A stretch of DNA of 64,000 bases from Lachnospiraceae bacterium (GCA_900770345.1 CAAGKF010000344.1:35304-99303), one strand, 5' to 3'; shown: positions 43,550-52,370, counted from the stretch's first letter. Notes: generated by a model not told the origin, from the letters alone. A program made the numbers and translations.

Positions 43550-45919
43550 ATGCATAAAGATTGTGACAAAAGGTTTTTTAAACAGCCTGAATTTTACCGT
43601 CTGACAGGCGGCAATAACTATGTAAAGGTTGACGGCGAGGATAAGGTGACCGGCCGCGGAAAATATGCCGGAGATATTATGTTTCCCAATATGCTGACGG
43701 CAAAAATGGTCCGTTCCGCAAGAGCGCATGCAAAGATCCTTTCCATCGATACCAGTGAAGCAAGGAAGCTGCCGGGAGTGAAGGCAATCCTGACGGCCGC
43801 GGATTTTAAATGGCCGGGCAAGCTGGGCAATGCGGAATTTGCGGTGGAATTTGCAGACAGGGAAGTTCTCTGCACAGACAAGGTGCGGCGGATTGGCGAT
43901 GATATTGCCGCGGTTGCTGCAATAGATGAGGAGACAGCTCAGAGGGCAGTGGATCTGATACGAGTAGAATATGAAGATCTTCCGGCGGTTTTTGATCCTT
44001 TTGAAGCTATGAAGGACGGAGCTCCCTGGGTCAACGGAGCTCCAGATACCCACAACGTAGGCATGGCAACCTTCCGTAAGGGAGGCACTGACATTGATGA
44101 GGAATTTAAAAACGCTGCGTTTACCTACTCGGAGGATTACGCCACTCATCGTATGGTTCACGCTGCTATTGAGCCTCACGCTGCCATTGCAAGCTATGAA
44201 AACGGTGTCTATACAATCTGGATGTCTACGCAGCTGTGCTTTGTGGATCAGTACTGGTATTCTCATGCTATGGGAGTGCCGCCGGAAAAGATCCGTGTTA
44301 TTAAGCCGCTGATGGGCGGAGGCTTTGGAGGAAAAATGGATTCCTATTCCTTCGGCATTGTGGCTGCAAAACTGTCGGAAATGACCAGCCGACCTGTTCG
44401 TTTTGTCCTGACAAGGGAGGAAGTATTTCAGATGTGCGCCAACCGCCATCCCATCTATGTTCATGTGGAGACGGCTCATGCGGAGGATGGAACGCTTCTT
44501 GCCAAGAGGGCAAGACACATTCTGGACGGCGGACCTTACGGAGGCACCGGAGTGGCAGCCTGTGCCCAGTCCACGATCTGGGCCTGCCTTCCCTATAAAA
44601 TGCGCAGTGTTGACGTGGAGGCAAGACGTGTTTATACCAATAATCCGCACTGCGGAGCAATGCGAGGATATACTTCATGTCAGATTCATTTTTGTCATGA
44701 TCTGCAGATGCAGTACGCTTCTGAGGCGATGGGAATCGATCCGGTGGATTTTCGGAAAATAAGCGCGGCGGATCCCGGCTATGAGATTCCTTCCGGGATC
44801 AAGGTTACCAGCTGTGCAAGCAAAGAGTGTCTGGATACCGTAAGAAAAGAGATCCACTGGGATGAGCGGAAGGGAAATCTGAAGGAGGGAGAAGGAATCG
44901 GATTTTCCGCCTCCGGATTTGTATCAGGAACCGGTTTTCCGATCCTGAATACTCCCAACCGTTCCTCTGCCAGCGTAGTTGTCAGAATCAACAAGCTGGG
45001 ACATTGCACTGTTTATACCGGTGCAAATGACATCGGAATGGGAAGCGACACTGCTCTGACAGCCATTGTGGCGGAGGAACTGGGTCTGAATATGGAAAAT
45101 ATGAGTACAGTAGTTTCCGATACTCATCTTACGCCCTTCGATTCCGGTTCCTATGGAAGCCGTGTAACCTTCCTGTCCGGAAACGCGGCCAGACGCGCGG
45201 CGGTAGATGCGAAACAGAAAATCTTTGAGGTAGTCGGACCGATGTGGGGTGTGATGCCGCATACGCTGGAATGTCTGGAAGGAAAGGTCATCAGCAAGCA
45301 GAAGGCTGAGCTTCAGATGCCCTTTCAGCAGGCTGTGTTTAAATATATGGAGATCAACGGCGGCGATGAGCTGACAGGCGTGGGTTCCTACAGTCACGAA
45401 GGAACGACGGCGCAGTATAACTCTACGGCAGATGACAGCAAGGAGAACTTTGCTCCTTCCTACAGCTTCTCCGCGGCGGCAGCACATCTGAGAGTGGATA
45501 AAGAAACCGGTCTTGTTGATTTTGACGATTTTGTATTTGCCCACGACTGCGGACGGCCTCTGAACAGAAGAGCTGTGGAAGGACAGCTGGAGGGATCGAT
45601 CGGAATGGGCGTGGGATATACCTGCTTTGAGCACAGTATTACGAAAGATGGAAAGAATCTGAATCCGAATTTCCGCGATTACCGGTTCCCGACGGCGCTG
45701 GATATGCCGAAAATGAGAACCTTTTATGATTTTGCACCGGATGCGGAGGGCCCCTTCGGAGCAAAGGAGTGCGGAGAAGGCTCCGCGGCGCCGGTTGCAC
45801 CTGCAATTGCCAATGCGATTCATGCGGCAACAGGGCTTCATATCACGGAGCTGCCCCTTGATCCGGAGCATATCTGGCGGCAATTAAACGGAATGAAGGA
45901 TGACAGAGATTCAAAATAA
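43550..45919 (+). CDS. Molybdenum hydroxylase, molybdopterin-binding large subunit
   Basis: Catalytic subunit (789 residues) of the xanthine dehydrogenase family; hydroxylates a carbon next to a ring nitrogen or oxidises an aldehyde, with water as oxygen source. Moco-binding and active-site blocks: 'GGGFGGKMDSYSFG', 'GAMRGYTSCQIHF', 'GANDIGMGSDTALTAIVAEE' and the catalytic Glu in 'PFGAKECGEGSAAPVAPA'. The Arg/Phe substrate loop of xanthine enzymes (FRGFG) reads MRGYT, so the substrate may be something other than xanthine. No Moco-maturation genes are adjacent. Confidence 0.94.
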   Translation: MHKDCDKRFFKQPEFYRLTGGNNYVKVDGEDKVTGRGKYAGDIMFPNMLTAKMVRSARAHAKILSIDTSEARKLPGVKAILTAADFKWPGKLGNAEFAVEFADREVLCTDKVRRIGDDIAAVAAIDEETAQRAVDLIRVEYEDLPAVFDPFEAMKDGAPWVNGAPDTHNVGMATFRKGGTDIDEEFKNAAFTYSEDYATHRMVHAAIEPHAAIASYENGVYTIWMSTQLCFVDQYWYSHAMGVPPEKIRVIKPLMGGGFGGKMDSYSFGIVAAKLSEMTSRPVRFVLTREEVFQMCANRHPIYVHVETAHAEDGTLLAKRARHILDGGPYGGTGVAACAQSTIWACLPYKMRSVDVEARRVYTNNPHCGAMRGYTSCQIHFCHDLQMQYASEAMGIDPVDFRKISAADPGYEIPSGIKVTSCASKECLDTVRKEIHWDERKGNLKEGEGIGFSASGFVSGTGFPILNTPNRSSASVVVRINKLGHCTVYTGANDIGMGSDTALTAIVAEELGLNMENMSTVVSDTHLTPFDSGSYGSRVTFLSGNAARRAAVDAKQKIFEVVGPMWGVMPHTLECLEGKVISKQKAELQMPFQQAVFKYMEINGGDELTGVGSYSHEGTTAQYNSTADDSKENFAPSYSFSAAAAHLRVDKETGLVDFDDFVFAHDCGRPLNRRAVEGQLEGSIGMGVGYTCFEHSITKDGKNLNPNFRDYRFPTALDMPKMRTFYDFAPDAEGPFGAKECGEGSAAPVAPAIANAIHAATGLHITELPLDPEHIWRQLNGMKDDRDSK

Positions 45920-45957
45920 CAGAAAAATGCGGTCCGGAGGAATGTGAGGGAGATAAG

Positions 45958-46263
45958 ATGGGACACAGATTACGAACAGTAAAGGTGGATCAGAATAGCT
46001 TTTTAAGCGAAAAAGCATGTGAAAATTACAGGTGCAGATCCTGCGGAAAACCGATGATATCGGTAAATTTTGTGAATGGTATATGTATTCAGGTGTTCGT
46101 TTCCCATGGAGAGAACTGTACCTGTTTTATCGGGAACGCATTCCGCCGGACTGCGGAGGTAACCTGCGAAACATGCAGATTTTACAGACAGGAACAAAAC
46201 AGCTGCGGGTACATGGGAGAGGAAGATCAGCGGATCGGCAGTGTAAGAACAACGGTATCGTAA
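45958..46263 (+). CDS. Small nine-cysteine protein in the Mo-hydroxylase operon
   Basis: Protein of 101 residues with nine Cys at 21, 26, 29, 43, 54, 56, 70, 73 and 83. CxxC pairs occur at 26/29 and 70/73, and a CxC at 54/56. GAGGGAGATAAG lies just before the ATG, so it is a real gene. The spacing fits two zinc knuckles or a small Fe-S protein. It starts 38 bases after the large hydroxylase subunit and is followed by a methyltransferase gene. No known family is recognised; a role in maturation of, or electron transfer to, the hydroxylase is inferred only from position. Confidence 0.7.
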   Translation: MGHRLRTVKVDQNSFLSEKACENYRCRSCGKPMISVNFVNGICIQVFVSHGENCTCFIGNAFRRTAEVTCETCRFYRQEQNSCGYMGEEDQRIGSVRTTVS

Positions 46264-46336
46264 CAACAGCGATACCGCTGAAAACAGTACGGCAAAAATA
46301 ACCGTACCGGATGACGGAACGATAAGGAGCAACAGA

Positions 46337-47236
46337 ATGAAAACAGTAATACTTGCAGGAACAGATAATCTGGCTTTTTCCGCAGCTGATCTTTTGAATC
46401 CGAAGGAGTTAAAGCTGATCGGTTTTGCCACGGCCATAAAGCAGGCATGGAATATTTATGATGAAAACGGAACGGTAAAGGAGCAGATAGAGGAAATGCC
46501 GGTGATGCCTTTGGATGTCGCAGTCGGTATGGAACCGGACAGTATTATTCTGGTATCCGGCACAAGGGAGGAGGATGAGGCGTTAAAATACGGACTTTAC
46601 CGCGGAAATTACCGGGGCGAAGTCATTTCTCTGTTTGATTTTTTTCAGCAGTTCTCCTTAAAAACAGCTGCTGTCCGCAAGATGGTCTGGCGGCTGAACA
46701 GCCTTGGTGTAAAGGGGGCGGCTGCGGATCTGGGAGCAGGCCGCGGTGATATTTCCTGGCAGCTGAATGCGCTGATGCCGGAGCGGAAGTTGTATCTTTT
46801 TGATACCTTTGCAGGCTATGATGAGCGGGATGTAGCCATAGAAAAAAAGCGTGCTCTGTCTGATGCCAAAACAGGCGAATATGCCTTCAGTCTGAGGGAG
46901 CGGGAGCACCTGGAAGAAAAAATTCTTTCCAGAATGCCTTACAGAGATATGGTTGAGATCCGGGCCGGATGGTTTCCGGAAACGGCATATGATCTGGAGG
47001 AGGAAAAATATGCGCTGGTGCATATCGACACCGGGCTTTATCAGCCCACATACACGGGAATTCAGTATTTCTTTTCCCGGCTGGAAAGAGGCGGCGTCAT
47101 CTTTGTATCTGGCTACGAATACGGAAAAAATGCGGGGGTGCGGCAGGCAGTGGATGATCTGGAAGAGAAATATGGTGCATTTCTCATTACCCCGGTAAAT
47201 GACCTGGAAGGGACAATCATTATCACACATCCTTAG
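46337..47236 (+). CDS. TylF/MycF-like methyltransferase with altered metal site
   Basis: Two-domain protein of 299 residues. Residues 1-105 form a small Rossmann-like domain ('VILAGTDNLAFSAADLL'). Residues 115-295 match the TylF/MycF O-methyltransferase family: 'AADLGAGRGDISWQL' (SAM site), 'LYLFDTFAGYDERD', 'VEIRAGWFPETA', 'LVHIDTGLYQPT'. In family members the metal-binding Asp residues sit in HIDTDLY and in VHDY; here they read HIDTGLY (Gly 233) and VSGY (258-260). Metal-dependent methyl transfer may thus be lost or changed. It lies in the Mo-hydroxylase gene string, about 70 bases after the Cys-rich gene. Confidence 0.85.
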   Translation: MKTVILAGTDNLAFSAADLLNPKELKLIGFATAIKQAWNIYDENGTVKEQIEEMPVMPLDVAVGMEPDSIILVSGTREEDEALKYGLYRGNYRGEVISLFDFFQQFSLKTAAVRKMVWRLNSLGVKGAAADLGAGRGDISWQLNALMPERKLYLFDTFAGYDERDVAIEKKRALSDAKTGEYAFSLREREHLEEKILSRMPYRDMVEIRAGWFPETAYDLEEEKYALVHIDTGLYQPTYTGIQYFFSRLERGGVIFVSGYEYGKNAGVRQAVDDLEEKYGAFLITPVNDLEGTIIITHP

Positions 47237-47338
47237 TCTTTCAGGAGTCTTTCAGCTGTATGTTTTTATGCTGGACAAAAAAGCCGTCAGAGAGTAAGAT
47301 AGTAATTACCGATGTCGGAAGGAAATGGTGAATACAGT

Positions 47339-48604
47339 ATGAAAAAGAACAGAATACAGAAGGTGACACAGCCGATTATCCGCCTGCCGCAGGTAAGTTC
47401 CATGGGAGTGATCGGCGATCCCGGATGCGAGGGTCTGGGTACCTACAATATGAAGGTATATGCCGGAGTGCTGGAAAAGAGCGCGGAGGATGATATCACG
47501 CTGATTGCGGGAGATCTGGTTCCGGCAGGAAGTGAACACTATTACGGGGAGATCAGTGAGCTGACGGAGGTCATTGCCCATAATGATGTTTATGTACTGC
47601 GGGGAAATCATGATACAGGGTCCTATACGGATTATTTCGGAAGGAAAAACTATGCGCTGCTTGCAATGGAGTTTTCCGTGGTTGTTCTGGACAATGCCAT
47701 GCGGACTTTTGAGGAGGAAGGACTGGAGCTGTTAAAGCAGGTGCTGGGGATGGAAGAAGTACGCCGCGTTATTATCGCGTTTCATATCCCGCTGCCCAAT
47801 CATTATATCCGCAATTCCGTATCCGATGAAGAGTTTGCCCGGCTGAGAGAAGTCTATGATCCCTGGAGGCATAAGGTGAAGTATTTCCTTTGCGGTCACG
47901 TACATTCCAGATTTGAGGATACAGTGGATGGTATTCCGATGATCTGTACGGGCGGAGGCGGCGCTCTCATTGAAGATGTGTCAGAAGATATCAAAGCCTG
48001 TGATGTGGAGCATCATATGGTCCATTTTCGCATGGAAGGAGATCAGCTTGTTTACCGGTTTGATGAGCTTTCTGAAAATGCCTATGACAGTGAGCGGAGG
48101 GTTCCTGTTCTGAGAGAGAATCTGGAGAAGACGATTGTATCAGAGCTGATGGCGCATCTGAAATATCTGATGTTTGCAGACAGAGCCAAAAGACGAGGAA
48201 TGGAAAAGATCGCCAATCTCTTTGAAGCTCTGGCGGCTTCTGAATATCATCATGCCAGAAATTTCTACTCGGTCATTCAGAGCAGGGTGCCTTTTGGGGA
48301 GTCTGTAGAGTCCTTTATTCCGGGGGAAGAATTCGAATATCAGCATTTTTACAGAATGATGGAAGATTATGCCGCGGAAGAAAATGCCCCGCTGACCAGG
48401 CAGGCCTACGAGGGAGCTGCTGCGGCAGAGAAGGTTCATGCCGGTCTGTTAAGAGAAGCGGCTGATATAGACAGCTTTGAAAAGGACAGGATTTACGTAT
48501 GTCCGATCTGCGGATATGTTATGTCCGGAGAACAGATCCCGGAACGCTGTCCCGTATGCGGCGGCCCCAAGCGGCAATATGAGGTTTTTCAGAGTGAGAA
48601 TTAA
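47339..48604 (+). CDS. Metallophosphoesterase-rubrerythrin-rubredoxin fusion protein
   Basis: Protein of 421 residues joining three parts. About 20-245: calcineurin-like phosphoesterase with 'IAGDLVPAG', 'RGNHDTGS' and 'LCGHVHSRF'; the usual first Asp-x-His motif reads GDPG, so one metal ligand is missing. About 262-378: rubrerythrin-type diiron four-helix domain with 'SELMAHLKY', ExxH in 'ASEYHHARNFY' and ExxH in 'AAEKVHAGLL'. About 384-415: rubredoxin-like iron site with CPIC and CPVC pairs. Such a fusion suggests a peroxide- or redox-sensing phosphoesterase. An in-frame ATG at 47312 is possible, but the site before 47339 is slightly better. A terminator follows. Confidence 0.85.
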   Translation: MKKNRIQKVTQPIIRLPQVSSMGVIGDPGCEGLGTYNMKVYAGVLEKSAEDDITLIAGDLVPAGSEHYYGEISELTEVIAHNDVYVLRGNHDTGSYTDYFGRKNYALLAMEFSVVVLDNAMRTFEEEGLELLKQVLGMEEVRRVIIAFHIPLPNHYIRNSVSDEEFARLREVYDPWRHKVKYFLCGHVHSRFEDTVDGIPMICTGGGGALIEDVSEDIKACDVEHHMVHFRMEGDQLVYRFDELSENAYDSERRVPVLRENLEKTIVSELMAHLKYLMFADRAKRRGMEKIANLFEALAASEYHHARNFYSVIQSRVPFGESVESFIPGEEFEYQHFYRMMEDYAAEENAPLTRQAYEGAAAAEKVHAGLLREAADIDSFEKDRIYVCPICGYVMSGEQIPERCPVCGGPKRQYEVFQSEN

Positions 48605-48627
48605 ATAAAAATTGCGGCAGAAAACGG

Positions 48628-48690
48628 CCCCTTTCGGATATCCGGGAAAAATATGAGCGCCTGGTATCCGGGAGGGGTTTTGTCTTTTTT
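48628..48690 (+). terminator. Intrinsic terminator after the phosphoesterase fusion gene
   Basis: CCCCT and CGGATA (48628-48640) pair with TATCCG and AGGGG (48665-48677) with a two-by-two internal loop, followed by TTTTGTCTTTTTT. Confidence 0.75.
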
Positions 48691-48883
48691 CGTAAAAACC
48701 CTGTCTGCCGGAAATATGATATTTATCTGGTTCTTACGTACAGTTTGTGTTAAACTGATGCCAGGGTTCTTAAAAAATAGTTTTTATAAGCCAATATTAC
48801 TGCAAACATGTATTATATTAATACATGATATGAGGATAAACAACGAATAAAAGAAAGTTTTTTTGAGAAAATATTGAAATATC
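48691..48883. other. Intergenic stretch before the GntR promoter
   Basis: About 190 AT-rich bases with no gene, RNA or repeat that can be supported. Confidence 0.4.
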
Positions 48884-48912
48884 TTGACAATAATAGATAC
48901 AAGTTGTATTTT
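48884..48912 (+). promoter_or_regulatory. GntR gene promoter with embedded operator dyad
   Basis: TTGACA (48884-48889, perfect) and TATTTT (48907-48912) are 17 bases apart. The spacer contains the perfect dyad ATACAA-G-TTGTAT (48897-48909), which overlaps the -10. A repressor bound there would block polymerase; autoregulation by the GntR protein is the obvious candidate. Confidence 0.6.
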
Positions 48913-48981
48913 AAATATACAGCATAGAAAGTACAACTATCGTATCTTAAATCTGATATTGAAGGAAAGGTATGATAGCAG

Positions 48982-49704
48982 ATGAAAAAAATTATTACTC
49001 AAAAATTGCATGAACAGGTATTCGAAAGCATCAAAGACATGGTTAAGGCTGGAACTTATAAAAAAGGTGATTTCCTGCCGAGCGAAAATGCACTGGTCGA
49101 AATGCTGGGAGTCAGCCGCGTGACAGTGCGTCAGGCGCTTAAGAAGCTGGCTGAGGTCGGCATTATTGAAACCAGAAAAGGAAAAGGCAGCATCGTTGCC
49201 GTAGAGTGGAAGGATCTTCTGAATGAGGGGGAGATGCGTAATGTATCGGAGGAGTATCAGAATACATTTTTTGCATCAACCCAGGCCAGGAGGATCCTGG
49301 AGCCTGTTATTGCGCGTCAGGCGGCTTCATCCGCAACTCAGGAGGATCTGGCTCAGATGGAAGCGGCGCTGAGCTCTGCAGAGGAAAAAATGGTGCTTTC
49401 TCCGCTAATGGGAGGAAGTTCAAAGCGTGTGGATTTCCATACATGCATGTGGAGGAGTCTGCACAATCCGGTACTGATGGAAACCTGGAAAAACCTGGAG
49501 GAAACAACGGCACAGATCGACAAGCTGCCTCTGGTGCCTCCGATTTACCGGCAGCAGCAGAGTGAAGAGGCCTTAAGACAGCACCGTGCGATTTTTGAAG
49601 CAATTCGCCGGCGTGACGGCGACTATGCTTACTATTATATGCTTGTCCATTGTGACTGGATTCTGGAAACATATGGACAGTATTTTAAAGACTTCCTGAA
49701 ATAA
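48982..49704 (+). CDS. GntR family (FadR subfamily) transcriptional regulator
   Basis: Regulator of 240 residues. N-terminal winged helix (about 5-75, 'GDFLPSENALVEMLGVSRVTVRQALKKLAEVGIIETR' spans it) and an all-helical FCD ligand domain (about 95-235) with metal-binding His candidates in 'RVDFHTCMW', 'QHRAIFEAIRRRD' and 'MLVHCDW'. FCD regulators usually sense carboxylic acids or amino acids. It is the first gene before the PatB-like, APC permease, flavoprotein and molybdoenzyme string on the same strand and probably controls it. Confidence 0.92.
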   Translation: MKKIITQKLHEQVFESIKDMVKAGTYKKGDFLPSENALVEMLGVSRVTVRQALKKLAEVGIIETRKGKGSIVAVEWKDLLNEGEMRNVSEEYQNTFFASTQARRILEPVIARQAASSATQEDLAQMEAALSSAEEKMVLSPLMGGSSKRVDFHTCMWRSLHNPVLMETWKNLEETTAQIDKLPLVPPIYRQQQSEEALRQHRAIFEAIRRRDGDYAYYYMLVHCDWILETYGQYFKDFLK

Positions 49705-49719
49705 GACTTCTTATCCGGG

Positions 49720-49747
49720 GAGCATAATCATATCGGCAGTTATGCTC
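49720..49747. promoter_or_regulatory. Inverted repeat downstream of the GntR gene
   Basis: GAGCATAA (49720-49727) and TTATGCTC (49740-49747) form a perfect eight-base dyad with a 12-base spacer. No T-run follows. It may be an operator for the downstream gene set or a weak transcription pause. Confidence 0.35.
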
Positions 49748-49806
49748 TGCGTACGGTCGGGCCCGAAAAAAATACCGTTTGCAGAAATCTATATAGCTGT
49801 AGTACA

Positions 49807-49820
49807 CAAGCATTTGCTTG
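49807..49820. promoter_or_regulatory. Perfect 14-base palindrome touching the PatB-like gene's ribosome binding site
   Basis: CAAGCA-TT-TGCTTG ends at the first base of GGAGGTGG. It is preceded directly by TGTAGTACA, another small dyad. It could be a repressor site or a hairpin near the Shine-Dalgarno. Confidence 0.35.
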
Positions 49821-49836
49821 GAGGTGGATTATACAA

Positions 49837-51015
49837 ATGAAATATGATTTTGACGCGGTATATGACCGGATGGGATCCGACTCGATCAAGTACGAGAAGC
49901 AGCTGAAATTCGGTGTTCCGAGCGGACTGCTTCCTTTCTGGATTGCCGATACGGATTTCGCGGCTCTGCCTGAGGCTGTTGATGCCATGAGGGAGAGAAT
50001 CAGGCATCCTCTGTTCGGATACACTTTTACGGGTGAAAGAACTCTGGATACGGTTCGGAAATGGTATGTGAGAAGACATCAGGTGGAGCTTCCCTTGGAG
50101 GCGTTTATGCCTTCTCTGGGAGTAGTAACTGCTATCTGGTTTTCGATTCGCGCATTTACGGAGGAGAGTGACAGAATTCTTACTCTGACACCGGTTTACG
50201 ATCCGTTTTTTGCAGTGATCCGGAATCAGGGGCGCCAGCTGGCGGAGTGTCCGCTGATTTATGAAAACAGGTCTTATACTATCGACTGGGAGAATCTGGA
50301 AGAACAGCTGAAAAACGGCGTGAAAGCCATGATTTTTTGTAATCCTCATAATCCGGTTGGCAGAGTGTGGAGCGAAGAGGAAGTAGAGAAGGTTGTGATG
50401 CTCTGCAAAAAATATTCTGTAATTCTGCTTTCGGATGAAATTCATGGAGATGTGGTCCTTTACGGAAACAAATATGTATCGGCTGCCAGATTCTGTAATG
50501 TCTATGACAAAATGATTGTATATACGGCAATCAGCAAAACCTTTAATATGGCTGGCCTTCATTCCTCATGTCTGCTGATCCCTGATCAGGAAATGAAGAA
50601 GAAGCAGGATCAGTCAATGCGGGATGCCTGGCTTATGGGACCGAATGCGCTGGCAAATCGAGTCATTGAAGCCTGTTATACCTGTGGTGACCAGTGGGTG
50701 GATGAACAGAATCAGTATCTGACGGAAAATGCGGATTTTGTGATCAGCTATCTGAGGGAGTGTGCACCGGTGATCGATGTGGTAAAACCGGAAGGTACGT
50801 ACCTGATGTGGCTGGATTTCAGACCTCTGCAGCTTTCAAGTGATGAAATCTGCAGAGGTCTGGTCCGGGAATACGGCGTGGCTATAGGAAGCGGAGCAGG
50901 CTATGGAGGAAATGCGGAAGGCTTTATGCGTCTGAATATCGGATGTCCTCGGTCGGTACTGAAACAGGGACTGGAGAAGATTGCGCAGTTTGCGAATAAG
51001 GTGAAAGAGGGATAA
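49837..51015 (+). CDS. PatB/MalY-type PLP-dependent C-S beta-lyase or aminotransferase
   Basis: Fold-type I PLP enzyme of 392 residues. The cofactor Lys is in 'YTAISKTFNMAGLHSS', the ring-stacking and phosphate residues in 'FCNPHNPVGRVW' and 'LSDEIHGDVVLYG'; the N-terminal 'LPFWIADTDFAALPEAVDAM' is typical of the MalY/PatB branch. These enzymes usually cleave cystathionine or cysteine S-conjugates to thiol, pyruvate and ammonia. GGAGGTGG precedes the ATG by nine bases. It precedes an amino-acid permease by five bases, so uptake and cleavage of a cysteine derivative is a reasonable inference. Confidence 0.9.
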   Translation: MKYDFDAVYDRMGSDSIKYEKQLKFGVPSGLLPFWIADTDFAALPEAVDAMRERIRHPLFGYTFTGERTLDTVRKWYVRRHQVELPLEAFMPSLGVVTAIWFSIRAFTEESDRILTLTPVYDPFFAVIRNQGRQLAECPLIYENRSYTIDWENLEEQLKNGVKAMIFCNPHNPVGRVWSEEEVEKVVMLCKKYSVILLSDEIHGDVVLYGNKYVSAARFCNVYDKMIVYTAISKTFNMAGLHSSCLLIPDQEMKKKQDQSMRDAWLMGPNALANRVIEACYTCGDQWVDEQNQYLTENADFVISYLRECAPVIDVVKPEGTYLMWLDFRPLQLSSDEICRGLVREYGVAIGSGAGYGGNAEGFMRLNIGCPRSVLKQGLEKIAQFANKVKEG

Positions 51016-51019
51016 GAGG

Positions 51020-52327
51020 ATGGAAAAGAAACTGAATTTCTGGGAGTGTATGAGTTTTTGTATCGGTCAGATCGTCGGATCCGGTATTTTTGTGCTGACC
51101 GGTATTGTTATCGGCCTTACGGGCCACGGCGCGCCTTACGGATTTTTGCTGGCAGCTGTGATCGCTCTTTGCCAGCTGGTTCCCATGGCATTTCTGGCAT
51201 CCAGCATGCCGGCTACCGGCGGCAGCTACGTATATGCGAAGAAGCTGATCGGTCCGAGGGTTTCCTTTGTGTATCTGATGCTTTTTGTACTGTCACAGGT
51301 ATTGATTTCTACCTTTGCGATCGGATTTGCAAGCTATGTGGCAGTAGTTTTTCCGGGTATTAATCAGAAAATGGTTGCTGTTGGAGCATTGCTTCTTGCG
51401 GTGATCGTAAATCTGATCGGTCTGAAGACTTCTGCTAAGGTTCAGACTATTATGGTTGCACTGCTGTTGGTTTCACTGGCTGTCTATATTGTTTTCGGTC
51501 TTCCGAAGGTAGAGTGGTCCGCTCTTGAGATGACGGCTGAGAATCTTATGCCGAACGGACCAATGAAGTTTTTGAGAGGCGCCGCAATGCTTTCCTTCGC
51601 CTGCGCAGGTGCCAAATTCCTGGCTGAGAATGGCGGTGAGGTAGAAAATCCCGGAAAGACCATTCCTGTGGCGATGGTTGTGTCTACGATTCTTGTTGCT
51701 GTTTTTTATGCATTGGTTGGTGTTGTTGCAGCTTGTGTACTTCCATTGGAGGAAGTAGCAGGAAAGAATATTTCTGTTGTAGCGAAATCCATTTTCCCGG
51801 CTCCGGTTTATCTGTTCTTTGTAATCGGCGGCGCATGGTTTGCGCTTTTGACAACACTGAACGGAACCTTGTCCTGGGTAACACGTTCTCTGCAGCGTGC
51901 ATCTTTTGACGGATGGCTTCCTGAATTCTGTGGAAAAGAAAATAAGGCCGGCACACCGGTGTTCCTGCTGTTCTGTTTCTTTGTAGTCGGTCTGATCCCG
52001 ATTGTAACAGGAATGGATACGGCGGATATTTCCAATATGGGTACCGGCTGCAGCAAGCTGGCTGATCTGCTGATGGTATATGCCTGCCTCCGTCTTCCAA
52101 AGGTATTTCCGGAGGAGTACAGCAAATCGGTACTGCATATTGCTCCTGCAAAACTGAATGTGCTTTTGTGCATCGTATTTGTGGTTCTGGCAGCTACCTC
52201 TTATGTCAGCCTGTCAGGACTTACATCCAGACAGTTCCTGTACATAGGTATTTATGTTGCAGCAGCAGTCATCCTGATGACGGTCCGTTATAAGAGCTAT
52301 AAAGAGAAGAACAAAGAAGCGGTTTAA
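51020..52327 (+). CDS. APC family amino-acid permease
   Basis: Amino-acid permease of 435 residues with about twelve hydrophobic helices. The first helix has the APC signature 'GQIVGSGIFVLTGIVIG'; 'LSFACAGAKFLAENGGEVENPGKTIP' near the middle is the conserved cytoplasmic loop region of helix 6. It is coupled to the PatB-like gene upstream and followed by a terminator-like hairpin. Probable importer of the substrate for the neighbouring enzymes. Confidence 0.93.
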   Translation: MEKKLNFWECMSFCIGQIVGSGIFVLTGIVIGLTGHGAPYGFLLAAVIALCQLVPMAFLASSMPATGGSYVYAKKLIGPRVSFVYLMLFVLSQVLISTFAIGFASYVAVVFPGINQKMVAVGALLLAVIVNLIGLKTSAKVQTIMVALLLVSLAVYIVFGLPKVEWSALEMTAENLMPNGPMKFLRGAAMLSFACAGAKFLAENGGEVENPGKTIPVAMVVSTILVAVFYALVGVVAACVLPLEEVAGKNISVVAKSIFPAPVYLFFVIGGAWFALLTTLNGTLSWVTRSLQRASFDGWLPEFCGKENKAGTPVFLLFCFFVVGLIPIVTGMDTADISNMGTGCSKLADLLMVYACLRLPKVFPEEYSKSVLHIAPAKLNVLLCIVFVVLAATSYVSLSGLTSRQFLYIGIYVAAAVILMTVRYKSYKEKNKEAV

Positions 52328-52338
52328 GGAAGAACCGG

Positions 52339-52370
52339 ACAGCCATCAAGAGTTTTTTGGTGGCTGTTTT
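52339..52370 (+). terminator. Terminator-like hairpin between permease and flavoprotein genes
   Basis: ACAGCCATCAA (52339-52349) pairs with TTGGTGGCTGT (52357-52367), one G-T pair, loop of seven, followed by TTT. Only 31 bases separate it from the next start codon, so it may limit, rather than stop, transcription into the redox genes. Confidence 0.6.

Noticed and set aside
43460..45883. Long minus-strand open frames (396 and 319 codons) across the Mo-hydroxylase large subunit
   Set aside because: The plus-strand product has all family motifs; the antisense frames do not resemble proteins.
42176..45919. 4-hydroxybenzoyl-CoA reductase
   Set aside because: The FAD subunit lacks the extra 4Fe-4S insertion expected for that enzyme.
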